64,000 nucleotides of DNA from Clostridioides mangenotii TR. GTDB taxonomy: Bacteria; Bacillota; Clostridia; Peptostreptococcales; Peptostreptococcaceae. Position numbers and translations under genes: made by a program. Positions 47,002 through 57,214 of this stretch are shown one piece after another (positions within the stretch are counted from its first letter, which is position 1; each line of letters opens with the position of its first letter). The stretch is from NCBI RefSeq assembly GCF_000498755.1, contig NZ_AXUS01000003.1, forward strand, positions 1 to 64,000. The letters are read 5' to 3'. Under the pieces are notes generated by a model. That model was not told the origin of the DNA and made no database searches. It was given only the letters and a program-made list of their open reading frames with translations.

Positions 47002-47772
47002 TCAAAATAAATCAGCGACTTTCAAAAATATGCTATCTTTTAATATATCCCTTGATGACATCCCTGTCCTCAGTTTATTTGTATAAGATAAATGTGAAGG
47101 AGTTGAAAAACCGGTGTTCATTGCTGAATGAGTTATACTATTTCCACTAAAAATATCCAAATAAGCTTGCTCTAATTGATGGTAAATCAAATATCCTTTA
47201 AGAGTTATCCCCGTCTTTTCCTTAAATAAATGTGAAATCCTTCCAACTGATAATGATACTTTATCAGCAAGATATTTTACTTGATGCTCCATAGGATCAC
47301 AATTACACTCTTGCAATAATTTCAAAATATATTTTATTCTGCTATCTAATTCTGGTGGACAAGTTGTATCAAGCAAAATAATTTCCTTTAAATTTTCTAT
47401 AAACCTTTCATAGAACCCGATTTCTGTATCTAAATGTATATTTAATAAATCATTTTGTAATGATTCTAAATCTTTATTCTGTAGTATACAATATGATTTT
47501 TCTCTAAAGAACTTGTTCCTTAGCCTAATATCTGTTTCAGTTAATGGTTTAATTAACATTGTAAATAGTTCATTTCCATTAGATTTAATTTTGTGGTTTG
47601 TATTTCTTTCAACAACAATACACGCCCCTTCAATGCATTTTCCCTCAACTTCAACTTCTATACTTCCTTTCGAACTAATAAATAATTGCAGCATCATATG
47701 CTTATGACATTCAGCTTCTATATGGCTAGAAAATGCAGATATGCAATCCCTACTCATAATAATAACATTCAT
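47002..47772 (-). CDS. AraC-family transcriptional regulator
   Basis: 256 aa. N-terminal cupin-like sensing part (HKHMMLQLFISSKG, ERNTNHKI) and C-terminal double helix-turn-helix (YLADKVSLSVGRISHLFKE, ITHSAMNTGFSTPSHLSYTN). The signature helix with T-G-F-x-x-x-S is the AraC pattern. Its ligand is unknown. It precedes the transglutaminase-like gene on the same strand. Confidence 0.88.
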   Translation of the reverse strand: MNVIIMSRDCISAFSSHIEAECHKHMMLQLFISSKGSIEVEVEGKCIEGACIVVERNTNHKIKSNGNELFTMLIKPLTETDIRLRNKFFREKSYCILQNKDLESLQNDLLNIHLDTEIGFYERFIENLKEIILLDTTCPPELDSRIKYILKLLQECNCDPMEHQVKYLADKVSLSVGRISHLFKEKTGITLKGYLIYHQLEQAYLDIFSGNSITHSAMNTGFSTPSHLSYTNKLRTGMSSRDILKDSIFLKVADLF

Positions 47773-47910
47773 AATGTTAGATTCCTCCAGCTATATTGAC
47801 CTTTTTTGATTAGACCCATTTTATAATTATATATTATTTATGTCTATAGAAACCCTGATATTTACATTAAATTAATAAAGGTAAATTACCTAGATCTCTT
47901 TTTTTTTAAC

Positions 47911-47946
47911 AAAAAATAGACGCTCATATATGAACGTCTATTTTAG
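47911..47946. terminator. Terminator between ppdK and araC-like gene
   Basis: AAAATAGACG / CGTCTATTTT with the palindromic inner TCATATATGA. It lies in the 266-bp gap downstream of ppdK; A/T runs flank both sides. Confidence 0.75.
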
Positions 47947-48038
47947 AATTACTCTATTTATTGTTTACATATTCTTAAATATGGATCATTTATATATATC
48001 TATCCTTAACATAATAAAAATTAAAATCTAAGTAAATA

Positions 48039-50666
48039 CTATTTTCTAGGATTTTTGATTGATGCTTGAGCTGAAGCAAGTCTAGCTATTGGCACTCTAA
48101 ATGGTGAACAAGATACGTAGTCAAGACCTACATCGTAGCAGAATTGTACTGATGATGGCTCTCCACCGTGCTCTCCACATATTCCTAGTTTTAGGTCAGG
48201 CTTAACGCTTCTTCCTAATTTGCATCCCATATCTACTAATTTACCAACACCATTTTGGTCTAGTACTTGGAATGGATCTTTTTCTAGTATTCCTTTGTCA
48301 ACATACTCTCCTAAGAACTTACCAGCATCATCTCTTGAATATCCAAATGCCATTTGAGTTAAGTCATTTGTTCCGAAACTATAGAAATCAGCAACTTCTG
48401 CTATTTCATCAGCTGTTAAACAAGCTCTTGGTATCTCTATCATTGTACCAACTGTATATTTAACATCAGAGTTTTCTTCTTTTAAGACAGCTTCAACAGT
48501 CTCTACTATTAATTCTCTTAATATTTTTAACTCGTTAACTTCTCCAACTAATGGAACCATTATCTCAGGGCTTACTTTGCATCCAGCCTTAGTAGCTTCT
48601 ATAGCTCCTTGGATTATAGCTTTAGCTTGCATTACACATATTTCTGGGTAAGTTATTGCAAGTCTACAACCTCTGTGACCAAGCATTGGGTTGAACTCTT
48701 CAAGATCAACTACTTTTTTCTTGATGTCGCTTGCTCTTATTCCCATAGATGCTGCAAGTTCGTTTATAGTTTCGTCGTCATGAGGTAGGAACTCATGTAG
48801 TGGTGGATCCAATAGTCTTATATTAACTGGTTTTCCATCCATAACTTTAAATAGTTCTATAAAGTCTTCTCTTTGCATTGGAAGTATTTTTGCAAGAGCT
48901 TTTTCTCTTTGCTCTACAGAATCAGCAAGTATCATTTCTCTAACAGCCGGAAGTCTAGCATCGTCGAAGAACATATGCTCCGTTCTACATAGACCTATAC
49001 CTTCTGCTCCAAACTCGATAGCTGAACGAGCATCTCTTGGGTTGTCAGCATTAGTTCTAACAGCCATTTGCTTGTATTTGTCTACCCAGTTCATAAGTCT
49101 CTCGAAGTTTCCTGTTAAAGCTACTTTTGTTTTCTTGATATCTCCTGCGTATACATTACCAGTAGATCCATCAATTGAGATATAATCTCCTTCTTTAAGA
49201 GTTGTTCCTGAAGCTGAAACTTCTTTGTTAGCTTCATCTACTTTTAACTCTCCACAACCAGCTACACAACATTTACCCATTCCTCTGGCAACAACTGCAG
49301 CATGAGAAGTCATTCCCCCTCTAGCAGTAAGTATCCCTTCTGCTTTTATCATCCCTTCGATATCTTCTGGAGATGTTTCAAGTCTAACTAATATTACCTT
49401 TTCTCCTCTATCTGATGCTTCAACTGCATCGTCTGCATTGAAGTATACTCTACCACTTGCAGCACCTGGAGACGCTGGTAACCCTTTAGCTAAAGACTTA
49501 GCTTCTGCTAAAGCTTTATCTTCAAATTTAGGGTGTAGAAGTTGATCTAATTGGTTAGGCTCAATTCTAAGTATTGCTTCTTTATCATCTATTATTCCTG
49601 CATCAACTAAATCAGTTGCTATATTTATAGCCGCTTCAGCAGTTCTCTTACCATTTCTAGTTTGTAGTATAAATAATCTTTCGTTTTCTATTGTAAACTC
49701 TATATCTTGCATATCTTTGTAGTGACCTTCAAGTATATGAGTTATCTCTACAAATTTATTGTATACCTCTGGCATAACATCTTTTAATGTAGATATATTT
49801 TGTGGAGTTCTTATACCTGCAACAACGTCTTCACCTTGTGCATTTATTAAGTACTCACCAAATAATTTATTTTCTCCTGTAGCTGGGTTTCTAGTAAATG
49901 CAACTCCTGTACCACTAGTTTCTCCCATATTACCAAATACCATTGATTGTATATTTACAGCAGTTCCTAAATCATGAGCTATGTCGTGAAGTCTACGGTA
50001 TACCATAGCACGATTGTTGTTCCAAGACTTAAATACTGCTTCTATAGCAAGCATTAATTGCTCTTGAGGTTTTTGTGGGAAATCTGATTTGATTTCTTTT
50101 TTGTATATTTCTTTATACTCTTCCACTATTCCTTTTAAGTCTTCAGTAGTAAGATCTGTATCTTGTGAATATCCTTTATCTTCTTTTACTCTGTCTAAAA
50201 CATTATCAAATTTGTACTTTGGCACTTCCATAGCAACATCTGAAAACATTTGGATAAATCTTCTGTAACTGTCGTATGCAAATCTCTCATTTTGAGTAGA
50301 CTCAGCTAATCCTATAACACTTGTGTCGTTTAGACCTAAGTTAAGTATAGTGTCCATCATTCCTGGCATTGAGAAAACTGCACCAGAACGAACTGAAACT
50401 AGAAGTGGATTTTTGTCACTACCTAAAGTTTTATTTAAATCTTTTTCTAATTTTTCTAAGTGAGATTCTATTTCTTTTATTACATCTTCTTTTATTTTTT
50501 CTTCATTAGCATAGTAGTCATTACAAGCCTCTGTTGTTATAGTGAATCCTGGAGGTACTGGTAAACCTATTTTAGTCATTTCTGCTAAGTTAGATCCTTT
50601 TCCCCCTAGTAAATACTTCATTTCCTTATTGCCTTCATTAAAATCATAAACAAACTTCGTCTCCAT
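48039..50666 (-). CDS. ppdK: Pyruvate, phosphate dikinase
   Basis: 875 aa, the full bacterial length. The nucleotide-grasp domain begins LLGGKGSNLAEMTKIGLPVPPGF. The phosphohistidine loop is GGMTSHAAVVARGMGKCCVAG (His about 455). The TIM-barrel active site has GFGAEGIGLCRTEHMF-like EGIGLCRTEHM and the C-terminal GICGEHGGEPSS with Cys. It interconverts pyruvate + ATP + Pi and PEP + AMP + PPi, serving glycolysis with PPi or gluconeogenesis. It follows its regulatory kinase/phosphorylase and CcpN in one operon. Confidence 0.97.
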   Translation of the reverse strand: METKFVYDFNEGNKEMKYLLGGKGSNLAEMTKIGLPVPPGFTITTEACNDYYANEEKIKEDVIKEIESHLEKLEKDLNKTLGSDKNPLLVSVRSGAVFSMPGMMDTILNLGLNDTSVIGLAESTQNERFAYDSYRRFIQMFSDVAMEVPKYKFDNVLDRVKEDKGYSQDTDLTTEDLKGIVEEYKEIYKKEIKSDFPQKPQEQLMLAIEAVFKSWNNNRAMVYRRLHDIAHDLGTAVNIQSMVFGNMGETSGTGVAFTRNPATGENKLFGEYLINAQGEDVVAGIRTPQNISTLKDVMPEVYNKFVEITHILEGHYKDMQDIEFTIENERLFILQTRNGKRTAEAAINIATDLVDAGIIDDKEAILRIEPNQLDQLLHPKFEDKALAEAKSLAKGLPASPGAASGRVYFNADDAVEASDRGEKVILVRLETSPEDIEGMIKAEGILTARGGMTSHAAVVARGMGKCCVAGCGELKVDEANKEVSASGTTLKEGDYISIDGSTGNVYAGDIKKTKVALTGNFERLMNWVDKYKQMAVRTNADNPRDARSAIEFGAEGIGLCRTEHMFFDDARLPAVREMILADSVEQREKALAKILPMQREDFIELFKVMDGKPVNIRLLDPPLHEFLPHDDETINELAASMGIRASDIKKKVVDLEEFNPMLGHRGCRLAITYPEICVMQAKAIIQGAIEATKAGCKVSPEIMVPLVGEVNELKILRELIVETVEAVLKEENSDVKYTVGTMIEIPRACLTADEIAEVADFYSFGTNDLTQMAFGYSRDDAGKFLGEYVDKGILEKDPFQVLDQNGVGKLVDMGCKLGRSVKPDLKLGICGEHGGEPSSVQFCYDVGLDYVSCSPFRVPIARLASAQASIKNPRK

Positions 50667-50734
50667 ATTTAAGCCTCCATTATTTTTTATTAATGTTTTA
50701 TGACTGATTATCTATTTTAGATATTGATAACTTT

Positions 50735-51577
50735 TTAAACTTCTATTTCTTTGTATATTTTTAGACCATTCTCTTTCATTATATCCAATATTATTCCTGC
50801 TGTTTCTTCTATAGCTTTGTTAGAAACATTTATAACTGGACATCCAACTCTTTTCATTGTCTCTTCTGAATAGTCCAACTCCTGCAGTATTCTCTCTAAG
50901 TTTGCATAATTTGCCCTACTTGAAAGCCCCATTGCTTTAAGTCTTGCAGTTCTTATAGTATTTAATTTCTCTGGTGAATTTGTAAGACCTATTATTTTTT
51001 TAGTATCTATTTCAAATACTTCCTTTGGAATAGGTATTTCTGGAACTAAAGGAACATTAGCTACTTTTATATTTTTGTTAGCTAAGTACATACTTAGCGG
51101 TGTTTTAGAAGTTCTAGATATTCCCACTAAAACCAAGTCTGCCTTTAATATTCCTCTAGGATCTTTTCCATCGTCGTATTTAACAGCAAATTCAATAGCC
51201 TCTACTCTTTTAAAGTAAGACTCATCTAATTTTCTTATTATTCCTGCTTCTCTCTTTGGCTTCCTATTAGTTCTATCGCTTATTGAATTTAAAAGCCCAC
51301 TCATAAGATCTGTACAACTTAAACCTTCTGCCCCACAATAATCTTCAACAGCCTTACACATTCCTTCATCTACTAAAGTGTACACTATAAGAGCATTTTC
51401 CTCTTTAGCACTGTGTAGAGTCTCAATTAAAAACTTTTCATCTGATATGTATGGAAATCTTCTTATCTCGTAAGTCTCATCAACATAAAACTGTGACATA
51501 GCTGCTTTAGCTACTTGTTGTGCAGTTTCTCCAACTGAGTCAGAGAGCACATATATAATTAAGTGTTCCACTGGCAT
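50735..51577 (-). CDS. PPDK regulatory kinase/phosphorylase (YqfL/PpsR, DUF299)
   Basis: 280 aa of the DUF299 family that switches PPDK off (ADP-dependent Thr phosphorylation) and on (Pi-dependent). The family start IIYVLSDSVGETAQQVAKAA and the P-loop-like LVGISRTSKTPLSMYLANK are clear. It sits 7 bp after ccpN and 68 bp before ppdK, its expected target. Confidence 0.93.
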   Translation of the reverse strand: MPVEHLIIYVLSDSVGETAQQVAKAAMSQFYVDETYEIRRFPYISDEKFLIETLHSAKEENALIVYTLVDEGMCKAVEDYCGAEGLSCTDLMSGLLNSISDRTNRKPKREAGIIRKLDESYFKRVEAIEFAVKYDDGKDPRGILKADLVLVGISRTSKTPLSMYLANKNIKVANVPLVPEIPIPKEVFEIDTKKIIGLTNSPEKLNTIRTARLKAMGLSSRANYANLERILQELDYSEETMKRVGCPVINVSNKAIEETAGIILDIMKENGLKIYKEIEV

Positions 51578-51583
51578 TCCTCC

Positions 51584-52222
51584 CTAATTATCGATCATTT
51601 CTAAAAATAATCTTGTAATACTAGTCTTTGATATTCTACCAATAGCTTTCATATCCTGACCGTCTTTTCCACTTCTTTCTACCACTGGTATAGAATCAAT
51701 TTCATGTTGTATTATTTTTTTAGTTGCAGTTAGAATACTGTCATCTTTATTTGTAGTGACTACGTTAGGAGTTCTCGTCATTATCATACCTACTGGCATC
51801 TTATTAATATCTCCCCCACCTATTGTAGCTTTAAGTAAGTCTTTTCTAGAAACTATTCCACATACTTTTTCTTCTTCATCTATTATGACGATACTACCAA
51901 CATCAGATAAAAACATTGTAACTATAACATCGTAAATACTTTCATCTTTTTTAGCTAGTGAAGGCAAGCTCATTATATCCTCCACCTTTTTATCTTTTAT
52001 ATTACTGCTAAGTAAATTTATCTTGCTTACACCCGTATAGAAATATCCTACTTTAGGTCTAGCATCTAATATGCCTGTCATTGTAAGTATAGCCAAGTCT
52101 GATCTAAGCGTTGCTCTCGTTACATTTAAAGTAGCGGCAATATTCTCACTTGTTATCGGCTCATTCTCTTTGACAATTTCAATAATCTTTTGTTGCCTCT
52201 CATTAAGTTGAATAGGATTCAC
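51584..52222 (-). CDS. ccpN: CcpN-type transcriptional regulator (HTH + CBS pair)
   Basis: 212 aa. The N-terminal winged helix (LNERQQKIIEIVKENEPITS, NVTRATLRSDLAIL) is followed by two CBS domains (VEDIMSLPSL, DVGSIVIIDEEEKVCGIVSR and MTRTPNVVTTNKDDSI). In Bacillus subtilis CcpN represses gluconeogenic genes in response to ATP and glycolytic intermediates. Here it heads the ppsR-ppdK operon and likely controls it. Confidence 0.9.
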   Translation of the reverse strand: MNPIQLNERQQKIIEIVKENEPITSENIAATLNVTRATLRSDLAILTMTGILDARPKVGYFYTGVSKINLLSSNIKDKKVEDIMSLPSLAKKDESIYDVIVTMFLSDVGSIVIIDEEEKVCGIVSRKDLLKATIGGGDINKMPVGMIMTRTPNVVTTNKDDSILTATKKIIQHEIDSIPVVERSGKDGQDMKAIGRISKTSITRLFLEMIDN

Positions 52223-52525
52223 CTTCTTTCATTGTGCTATACTTTATAACTTTTAATCCTGATATAGTATATTATATAACTCAATATATTGTTCTGTAAA
52301 TAGTAATTTAACTAATAATTAAATTTATTTGTCAAAAATATGCAAAATTTCTATTTTTAATTACAGATATATCGAATAATAGTCTTACTCAAGTAAATAA
52401 TATAAATATGAAGTATATCTATAACTCACTAAATACAATTATTATATATGATATTGTTGTCGATTGTGTTTAAAGGTATTTTAATTTAGTTATTTGTAAA
52501 GAAACTATTTTTTGATTTATAAAAA
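52223..52525. other. Upstream gap of ccpN
   Basis: A+T-rich with no gene. It should contain the ccpN operon promoter and operator, but I cannot place them with confidence. Confidence 0.4.
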
Positions 52526-52552
52526 ATACAGTCCATAATTTTTAGACTGTAT
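52526..52552 (-). terminator. Terminator of the 126-aa hypothetical gene
   Basis: ATACAGTC / GACTGTAT hairpin followed on the minus strand by six T. It is about 100 bp downstream of the stop at 52650. Confidence 0.65.
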
Positions 52553-52576
52553 ACTTTCTTTCATTAAATTCATATA

Positions 52577-52632
52577 ATATCTGTTACACTATATATATAA
52601 TTAATTTATTTTATATATAGTGTAACAGATAT
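52577..52632. repeat. Near-perfect 21-bp inverted repeat
   Basis: Arms ATATCTGTTACACTATATATA and its complement are separated by about 14 nt, between a hypothetical gene and its apparent terminator. There is no good T-run. It could be a structured 3' end or a protein-binding site. Confidence 0.55.
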
Positions 52633-52649
52633 AAAATTTTATGCTTATA

Positions 52650-53030
52650 TTACTGACCTTCATTAAACATATTGGCGAATAAATCTAATTTATGTAAAAA
52701 TTCTTTTTGCATCTCTCCTAAAGTAGATATCTTATGTTTAATTAAAAATGTACCTTTAAAAGTATCTGTTTCAATAGTAAGTTTTGTACTCATAATAGAT
52801 TTTGAAATCTTTATATATTTCAGGTCACTTCTATTAAATACTTCCACTTTTTTCACTTCATTATATAATTTGCTTATAGTAGTAGACATCATTTTATCAT
52901 CATTTATCATAAGTATTGTTTGTCTATCGATTATTGTAAAATCTCTAGCTTCAGCAAAGGCCCCAAGCATATTAGACTCACCATTCTTAGTTATTAAATC
53001 ATTTATAACTTTTTTTCTTATAACCAACAT
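52650..53030 (-). CDS. Hypothetical protein, possible PH-like fold
   Basis: 126 aa, cytoplasmic. The pattern of alternating strands (DFTIIDRQTILMINDDKM, YIKISKSIMSTKLTIETD, TFKGTFLIKHK) with a C-terminal helix (EMQKEFLHKLDLFANMF) resembles short bacterial PH-like domains, but I do not recognise the family. Start ATG 53030 or a nearby Met; a GGGGAG lies upstream. Confidence 0.6.
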   Translation of the reverse strand: MLVIRKKVINDLITKNGESNMLGAFAEARDFTIIDRQTILMINDDKMMSTTISKLYNEVKKVEVFNRSDLKYIKISKSIMSTKLTIETDTFKGTFLIKHKISTLGEMQKEFLHKLDLFANMFNEGQ

Positions 53031-53365
53031 TTTATTTCTCCCCTACATTTGTTTTTAATCCGTTTATTAAATCCATAAATCAATTTCTAAGAACTATAAT
53101 AAATTATATACTAAATTTTACAACTAATCCATTATTTAAATATAACTAATATAACACTAATAAATAACTACATGCCTCGCCAAATTCATTAAAAATATTT
53201 GCAAAATATCACAAAAAGCTGCTATAACTAATAAAGTGAACAACCAACTAAAACATGAAATTAATTTCTTTCCAATTTTTACTATGTAATCTTATATTCT
53301 TACCTTTATATTTTACTGACGCATTCTAATTACAGAGTTTTATTAACTAAATTAATATATTGCAT
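53031..53365. other. A+T-rich gap, nothing seen
   Basis: Apart from probable promoter sequence for the hypothetical gene at the left end, I see no gene or element here. Confidence 0.4.
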
Positions 53366-53402
53366 AAAAAAAGGCATGTCCTTAATGGACTTGCCTTTAT
53401 AA
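53366..53402 (-). terminator. Terminator after glyS
   Basis: AAAGGCAaGTCC / GGACaTGCCTTT hairpin with loop ATTAA, followed on the minus strand by seven T. Confidence 0.82.
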
Positions 53403-53522
53403 TATAAGTATTTAAAATCAGACAAAACTTATCGACTTATTTGATATGTCATCAAACAAAATTTCACCTAAAATTTGCTCATAACTCCAAATCTAATAAT
53501 TGATAAATTCTATTAGAACTAT

Positions 53523-55589
53523 CTACTTATATACTATCTTAGATAAATCGCATATCTTTAGCATAGTATCGTAAATTTGTTTAAGTAAACCTAATCTATT
53601 ATTTTTTACTGCCTCATCATTATCCATAACCATTACTGAATCAAACATAGAGTCAACAGCAGGTCTTAGAGATGCAAAAGTCTCAAGTGCTTCCTCGTAT
53701 TTCTTGTCAGAGATGAACTCTTCAACCTTAGTCTTTACATTTTTAAACTCACTGTATAATCTTTTTTCAGCCTCTTCTTTAAATAGAGACTCCTCTACTT
53801 CATCATCTTCAGCCTTCTGAGCTAATGTAGACACCCTATTAAAAGCTGTAAGCATTTCTACTAGTTCATCTCTATCTAGCCAGCTATTAAGCGCTAAAGC
53901 CCTACAGTACATATCGTAAATGTCATTTACATCAGAACTTATAACAGCATCTACAACATCGTATCTAATACCCATATCTTTAAATAAAATTCTAACTCTC
54001 TCATTGAAGAAATTCATAATACTAGCGCATACTGCTGTTCTATCAAATTCTATCTCATAATAATTATCTAATGCACACTCAATAAGAGTTTTTAAATCTG
54101 CATCAATCTTTTTATCCATAAGTATGCTAAGTACACCTAACGCTTGACGTCTTAAAGCATATGGATCTTGTGATCCAGTTGGCTGAATTCCTATTGCAAA
54201 GAAACCAGCTATTGAATCAAGTTTATCCGCTATTGAGACTGCAACCCCTGAATTAGTTTGGGGAAGAATATCTCCTGAGAATCTTGGAAGATAGTGTTCA
54301 AATATAGCTTCACAAACTGCATCAACTTCACCAGATACTTTAGCGTACTCTTTACCAATAAATCCTTGAAGCTCATCAAACTCTCCGACCATTCCTGTAA
54401 CCAAATCTGCTTTAGAAAGTTTAGCAGCTCTTGATGCATGTATTTTTTCTTCTGGCATATTAAGTGAATCTAATATGTCCAAACTCAACTTGTCCATTCT
54501 TAAAGTCTTTTCATATATAGATCCAAGTTGCGCTTGGAACACAACATCTTTTAATTTTTCAACATAATCATCTAGATTGTGTTTTATATCTTCGTTGTAG
54601 AAGAATAATGCATCTGCAAGTCTAGCTTCTAGTACTTTTTCATTTCCTTCTTTTACGTTTTCTATTCTAAAATCATTCCCATTTCTAACTGCTATAAAGT
54701 TTGGAAGTAATTTTCCATCCTTTGTAACAGGGAAGTATCTTTGATGTTGCTTCATAGGAGTTATAACTACTTCTTTTGGCAATTTTGTATAATTTTTATC
54801 AAACTCTCCATAGAAAGCTGTTGGATATTCCACTAAATGAGTTACTTCTTCAAGTAATTCTTCGTCTAATTCGACATTTCCATTTAAACTATCTGCAACT
54901 TTAATACATTGTTCTTTTATAATATCTTTTCTCTTATCTTGGTCTAATATAACGTAGTTTTCTTCTAATTTATTTAAATAATCTTCTAATGAATTTACTA
55001 TTATTTCACTTTGTCCAAGGAATCTATGCCCTTTAGTTTTATTCGAAGAAACTATTCCTTCTATATCAAATTCAACTACTTTATCATTTAATAATGTAAC
55101 TAACCATCTTATCGGTCTAACAAATCTTAAATTTTTTCCTCCCCAACGCATCGACTTAGGGAATACTACAGATTTTATAGTCTGTGGAAGTATCTCTTTT
55201 ATTATTTCTTCACTTGACTCGCCTTTTTGTCTGATTGTAGCAAACATATACTCGTCTTTACCAACTTCTTTAAAGTAAATATCTTCAGGTTTTAAACCCT
55301 TGCTCTTCATAAAACCTAGTGCTGGCTTTGTGAAATTATTATCTGCATCCATTGCTATCTTTTTAGACGGTCCTTTTACTTCTTCTTCTAAGTTGCTTTG
55401 TTTTTCTTCTATACCATTTACTATTAAAGTTAATCTTCTTGGAGTTCCATAAGCTTTAATATCTTCAAAAGCTATTCTGTTCTCATTAAATAATTTAGAA
55501 AGATTGCTCTTTAATTGAAATAATGTATTTCCTACAAATCTAGCTGGCATCTCTTCAACACCAATTTCAAATAAAAGGTAATTATTCAT
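53523..55589 (-). CDS. glyS: Glycyl-tRNA synthetase beta subunit
   Basis: 688 aa, normal length for the beta chain of the alpha2beta2 bacterial GlyRS. Segments LFEIGVEEMPARFV (start), GTPRRLTLIVNGI, PKSMRWG, RFVRPIRWLV, KGHRFLG and ADKLDSIAGFFAIG are family hallmarks. ATG 55589 overlaps the glyQ stop (TAATG), giving translational coupling. It charges tRNA-Gly and provides editing and anticodon contacts. Confidence 0.96.
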   Translation of the reverse strand: MNNYLLFEIGVEEMPARFVGNTLFQLKSNLSKLFNENRIAFEDIKAYGTPRRLTLIVNGIEEKQSNLEEEVKGPSKKIAMDADNNFTKPALGFMKSKGLKPEDIYFKEVGKDEYMFATIRQKGESSEEIIKEILPQTIKSVVFPKSMRWGGKNLRFVRPIRWLVTLLNDKVVEFDIEGIVSSNKTKGHRFLGQSEIIVNSLEDYLNKLEENYVILDQDKRKDIIKEQCIKVADSLNGNVELDEELLEEVTHLVEYPTAFYGEFDKNYTKLPKEVVITPMKQHQRYFPVTKDGKLLPNFIAVRNGNDFRIENVKEGNEKVLEARLADALFFYNEDIKHNLDDYVEKLKDVVFQAQLGSIYEKTLRMDKLSLDILDSLNMPEEKIHASRAAKLSKADLVTGMVGEFDELQGFIGKEYAKVSGEVDAVCEAIFEHYLPRFSGDILPQTNSGVAVSIADKLDSIAGFFAIGIQPTGSQDPYALRRQALGVLSILMDKKIDADLKTLIECALDNYYEIEFDRTAVCASIMNFFNERVRILFKDMGIRYDVVDAVISSDVNDIYDMYCRALALNSWLDRDELVEMLTAFNRVSTLAQKAEDDEVEESLFKEEAEKRLYSEFKNVKTKVEEFISDKKYEEALETFASLRPAVDSMFDSVMVMDNDEAVKNNRLGLLKQIYDTMLKICDLSKIVYK

Positions 55590-56466
55590 TATTTGTCACC
55601 TTCCTTTAAAAGAGGGAATCCCATTTCTTCTCTTTGATTTACATATGTTACTGCTATTGTCTTTGCCATATTTCTTACTCTACCTATAAATGAAGCTCTC
55701 TGGCTGACTCCTATAGCTCCTCTAGCATCTAGAGTATTGAAAGCATGCGAACACTTAAGCACATAGTCGTAAGAAGGCATTACAAGCCCCTCATCCATTA
55801 GTTTAAGCGCTTCTTTTTCGTATGTATCAAATAGATTAAACAGCATGTCTATATCACATTTCTCAAAAGCATATACGGAGTTTTCAAATTCAGCTTTTCT
55901 AAATACTTCTCCATAAGTGATTTCGTCATTCCATTTTATGTCGTACACACTGTCAACTTCTTGGATGTACATAGCTAATCTTTCAAGACCGTAAGTAATC
56001 TCACCTGTTTCTAGCTCACACTCAACATTACCAACTTGTTGGAAATATGTGAACTGAGTGATTTCCATACCATCTAACCATACTTCCCATCCAAGGCCCC
56101 ATGCACCCATTGTTGCTGCTTCCCAGTTGTCCTCTACAAATCTAATATCGTGCTCGTTAGGTCTATACCAATTTCTTTTAAACTCTCCAAATAAAGCTCT
56201 TGTATATTATCTGGAGATGGTTTCAATATTACTTGGAATTGATGATGTTGATATAGTCTATTTGGGTTTTCGCCGTATCTACCGTCTGCTGGTCTTCTAG
56301 ATGGCTCAACATAACAAACCTTCCATGGCTCAGGACCTAGTGATCTCAAAAATGTGTTTGGATTCATTGTTCCTGCACCCTTTTCAACATCATATGGTTG
56401 CATCATGATACATCCTTGCTTTGCCCAGTATCTTTGCAACGCTAGTATCATATCTTGAAAATTCAT
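55589..56466 (-). CDS. glyQ: Glycyl-tRNA synthetase alpha subunit (one-base frameshift)
   Basis: About 292 aa when joined. [38 protein letters not shown] and [20 protein letters not shown] are the class II catalytic start. The frame breaks near 56160-56161; one extra C gives [17 protein letters not shown] and joins to [22 protein letters not shown] 56466 after AGGAGGAG is the start. As this is an essential enzyme with no second copy visible, the frameshift is almost certainly a sequence error. Confidence 0.93.
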
Positions 56467-56490
56467 AAAAACTCCTCCTATAATAATAAA

Positions 56491-56512
56491 GCCTCTCGTC
56501 TTCACGAAAGGC
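56491..56512 (-). terminator. Attenuator-like hairpin in the glyQS leader
   Basis: GCCTTTCGT-GAAG-ACGAGAGGC followed on the minus strand by TTTATTATTA, between the promoter and the glyQ ribosome binding site. The leader is too short to hold a T-box. Confidence 0.55.
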
Positions 56513-56549
56513 CCCTAATAGTTTCTAAAACTAACTTTCTCTAATTTTT

Positions 56550-56578
56550 AGGTTATCAAATGACACAAAATTTGTCAA
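56550..56578 (-). promoter_or_regulatory. glyQS promoter
   Basis: A -35 box TTGACA (56578-56573), 17-bp spacer and -10 TAACCT (56555-56550) on the minus strand. The -35 overlaps a TGTCAATATTGACA palindrome. Confidence 0.5.
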
Positions 56579-56617
56579 TATTGACAGAGAAATATTTTTA
56601 GTTTTAAATCATATTTT

Positions 56618-57214
56618 TTATTTGTTTTCTTCATCTTTTTCTTTTTTGCTATCGAACTCTTTCATAAGATCATCTGTAATATCTTTATCATCATCTTTTG
56701 AATCTTTATTTTTGTCAACTACTACATCTTTAACATCTTTTGCAGTATTTACTATCATATTTTTAAGCACATGAAGCTTTTCTTCGTTTAATTCACCTAA
56801 ATCTACAACTTCACCGCTCTCTTCGTTTTGAACTTTTATGCGGTATTTTGTTATTACTGCAGCAGATAGTCCAACTAAAGTTATTACTGGTATTAAAGCA
56901 GCTCCTACTACTCCTACAGTTAAAGGAATGTTCATCATAACTTTATTGTCTTTCTCAACAATTACTCTAACAACGCTGCTCTTCTTTAATAAATCTTTTA
57001 GTTGATTCTTTATATCTTCTCCATCTTTACCAAATACATCTTCTAATGTTTCTTTAGCTTTTTTACCTTTATTTTTCTTTTGGTTTTCAAGGTAAACTAC
57101 AGCTTCAACAACATCTCCATTACATTTTATCAGCGATTCCTTAGCATCAGCATAAGTAGCACTTGGGATTCTCTCAAATACAGCGTCCACTTTTTCAATA
57201 GTTATATTATCCAT
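56618..57214 (-). CDS. DUF4342-family protein with UBA-like N-terminus
   Basis: 198 aa. The N-terminal about 45 residues ([31 protein letters not shown]) form a UBA/TS-N-like three-helix domain. A DUF4342 region ([20 protein letters not shown], a single membrane helix about 107-130) and a long acidic/basic tail ([20 protein letters not shown]) follow. ATG 57214 is preferred to 57244 owing to the GGAG 8 nt upstream. It overlaps the recO stop by 8 bp. Function unknown. Confidence 0.8.
   Translation of the reverse strand: MDNITIEKVDAVFERIPSATYADAKESLIKCNGDVVEAVVYLENQKKNKGKKAKETLEDVFGKDGEDIKNQLKDLLKKSSVVRVIVEKDNKVMMNIPLTVGVVGAALIPVITLVGLSAAVITKYRIKVQNEESGEVVDLGELNEEKLHVLKNMIVNTAKDVKDVVVDKNKDSKDDDKDITDDLMKEFDSKKEKDEENK

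Noticed and set aside
56466-56580. T-box riboswitch upstream of glyQ
   Set aside because: Only about 85 bases separate the promoter and the start, and no T-box consensus or specifier stem is visible; only one hairpin is present.
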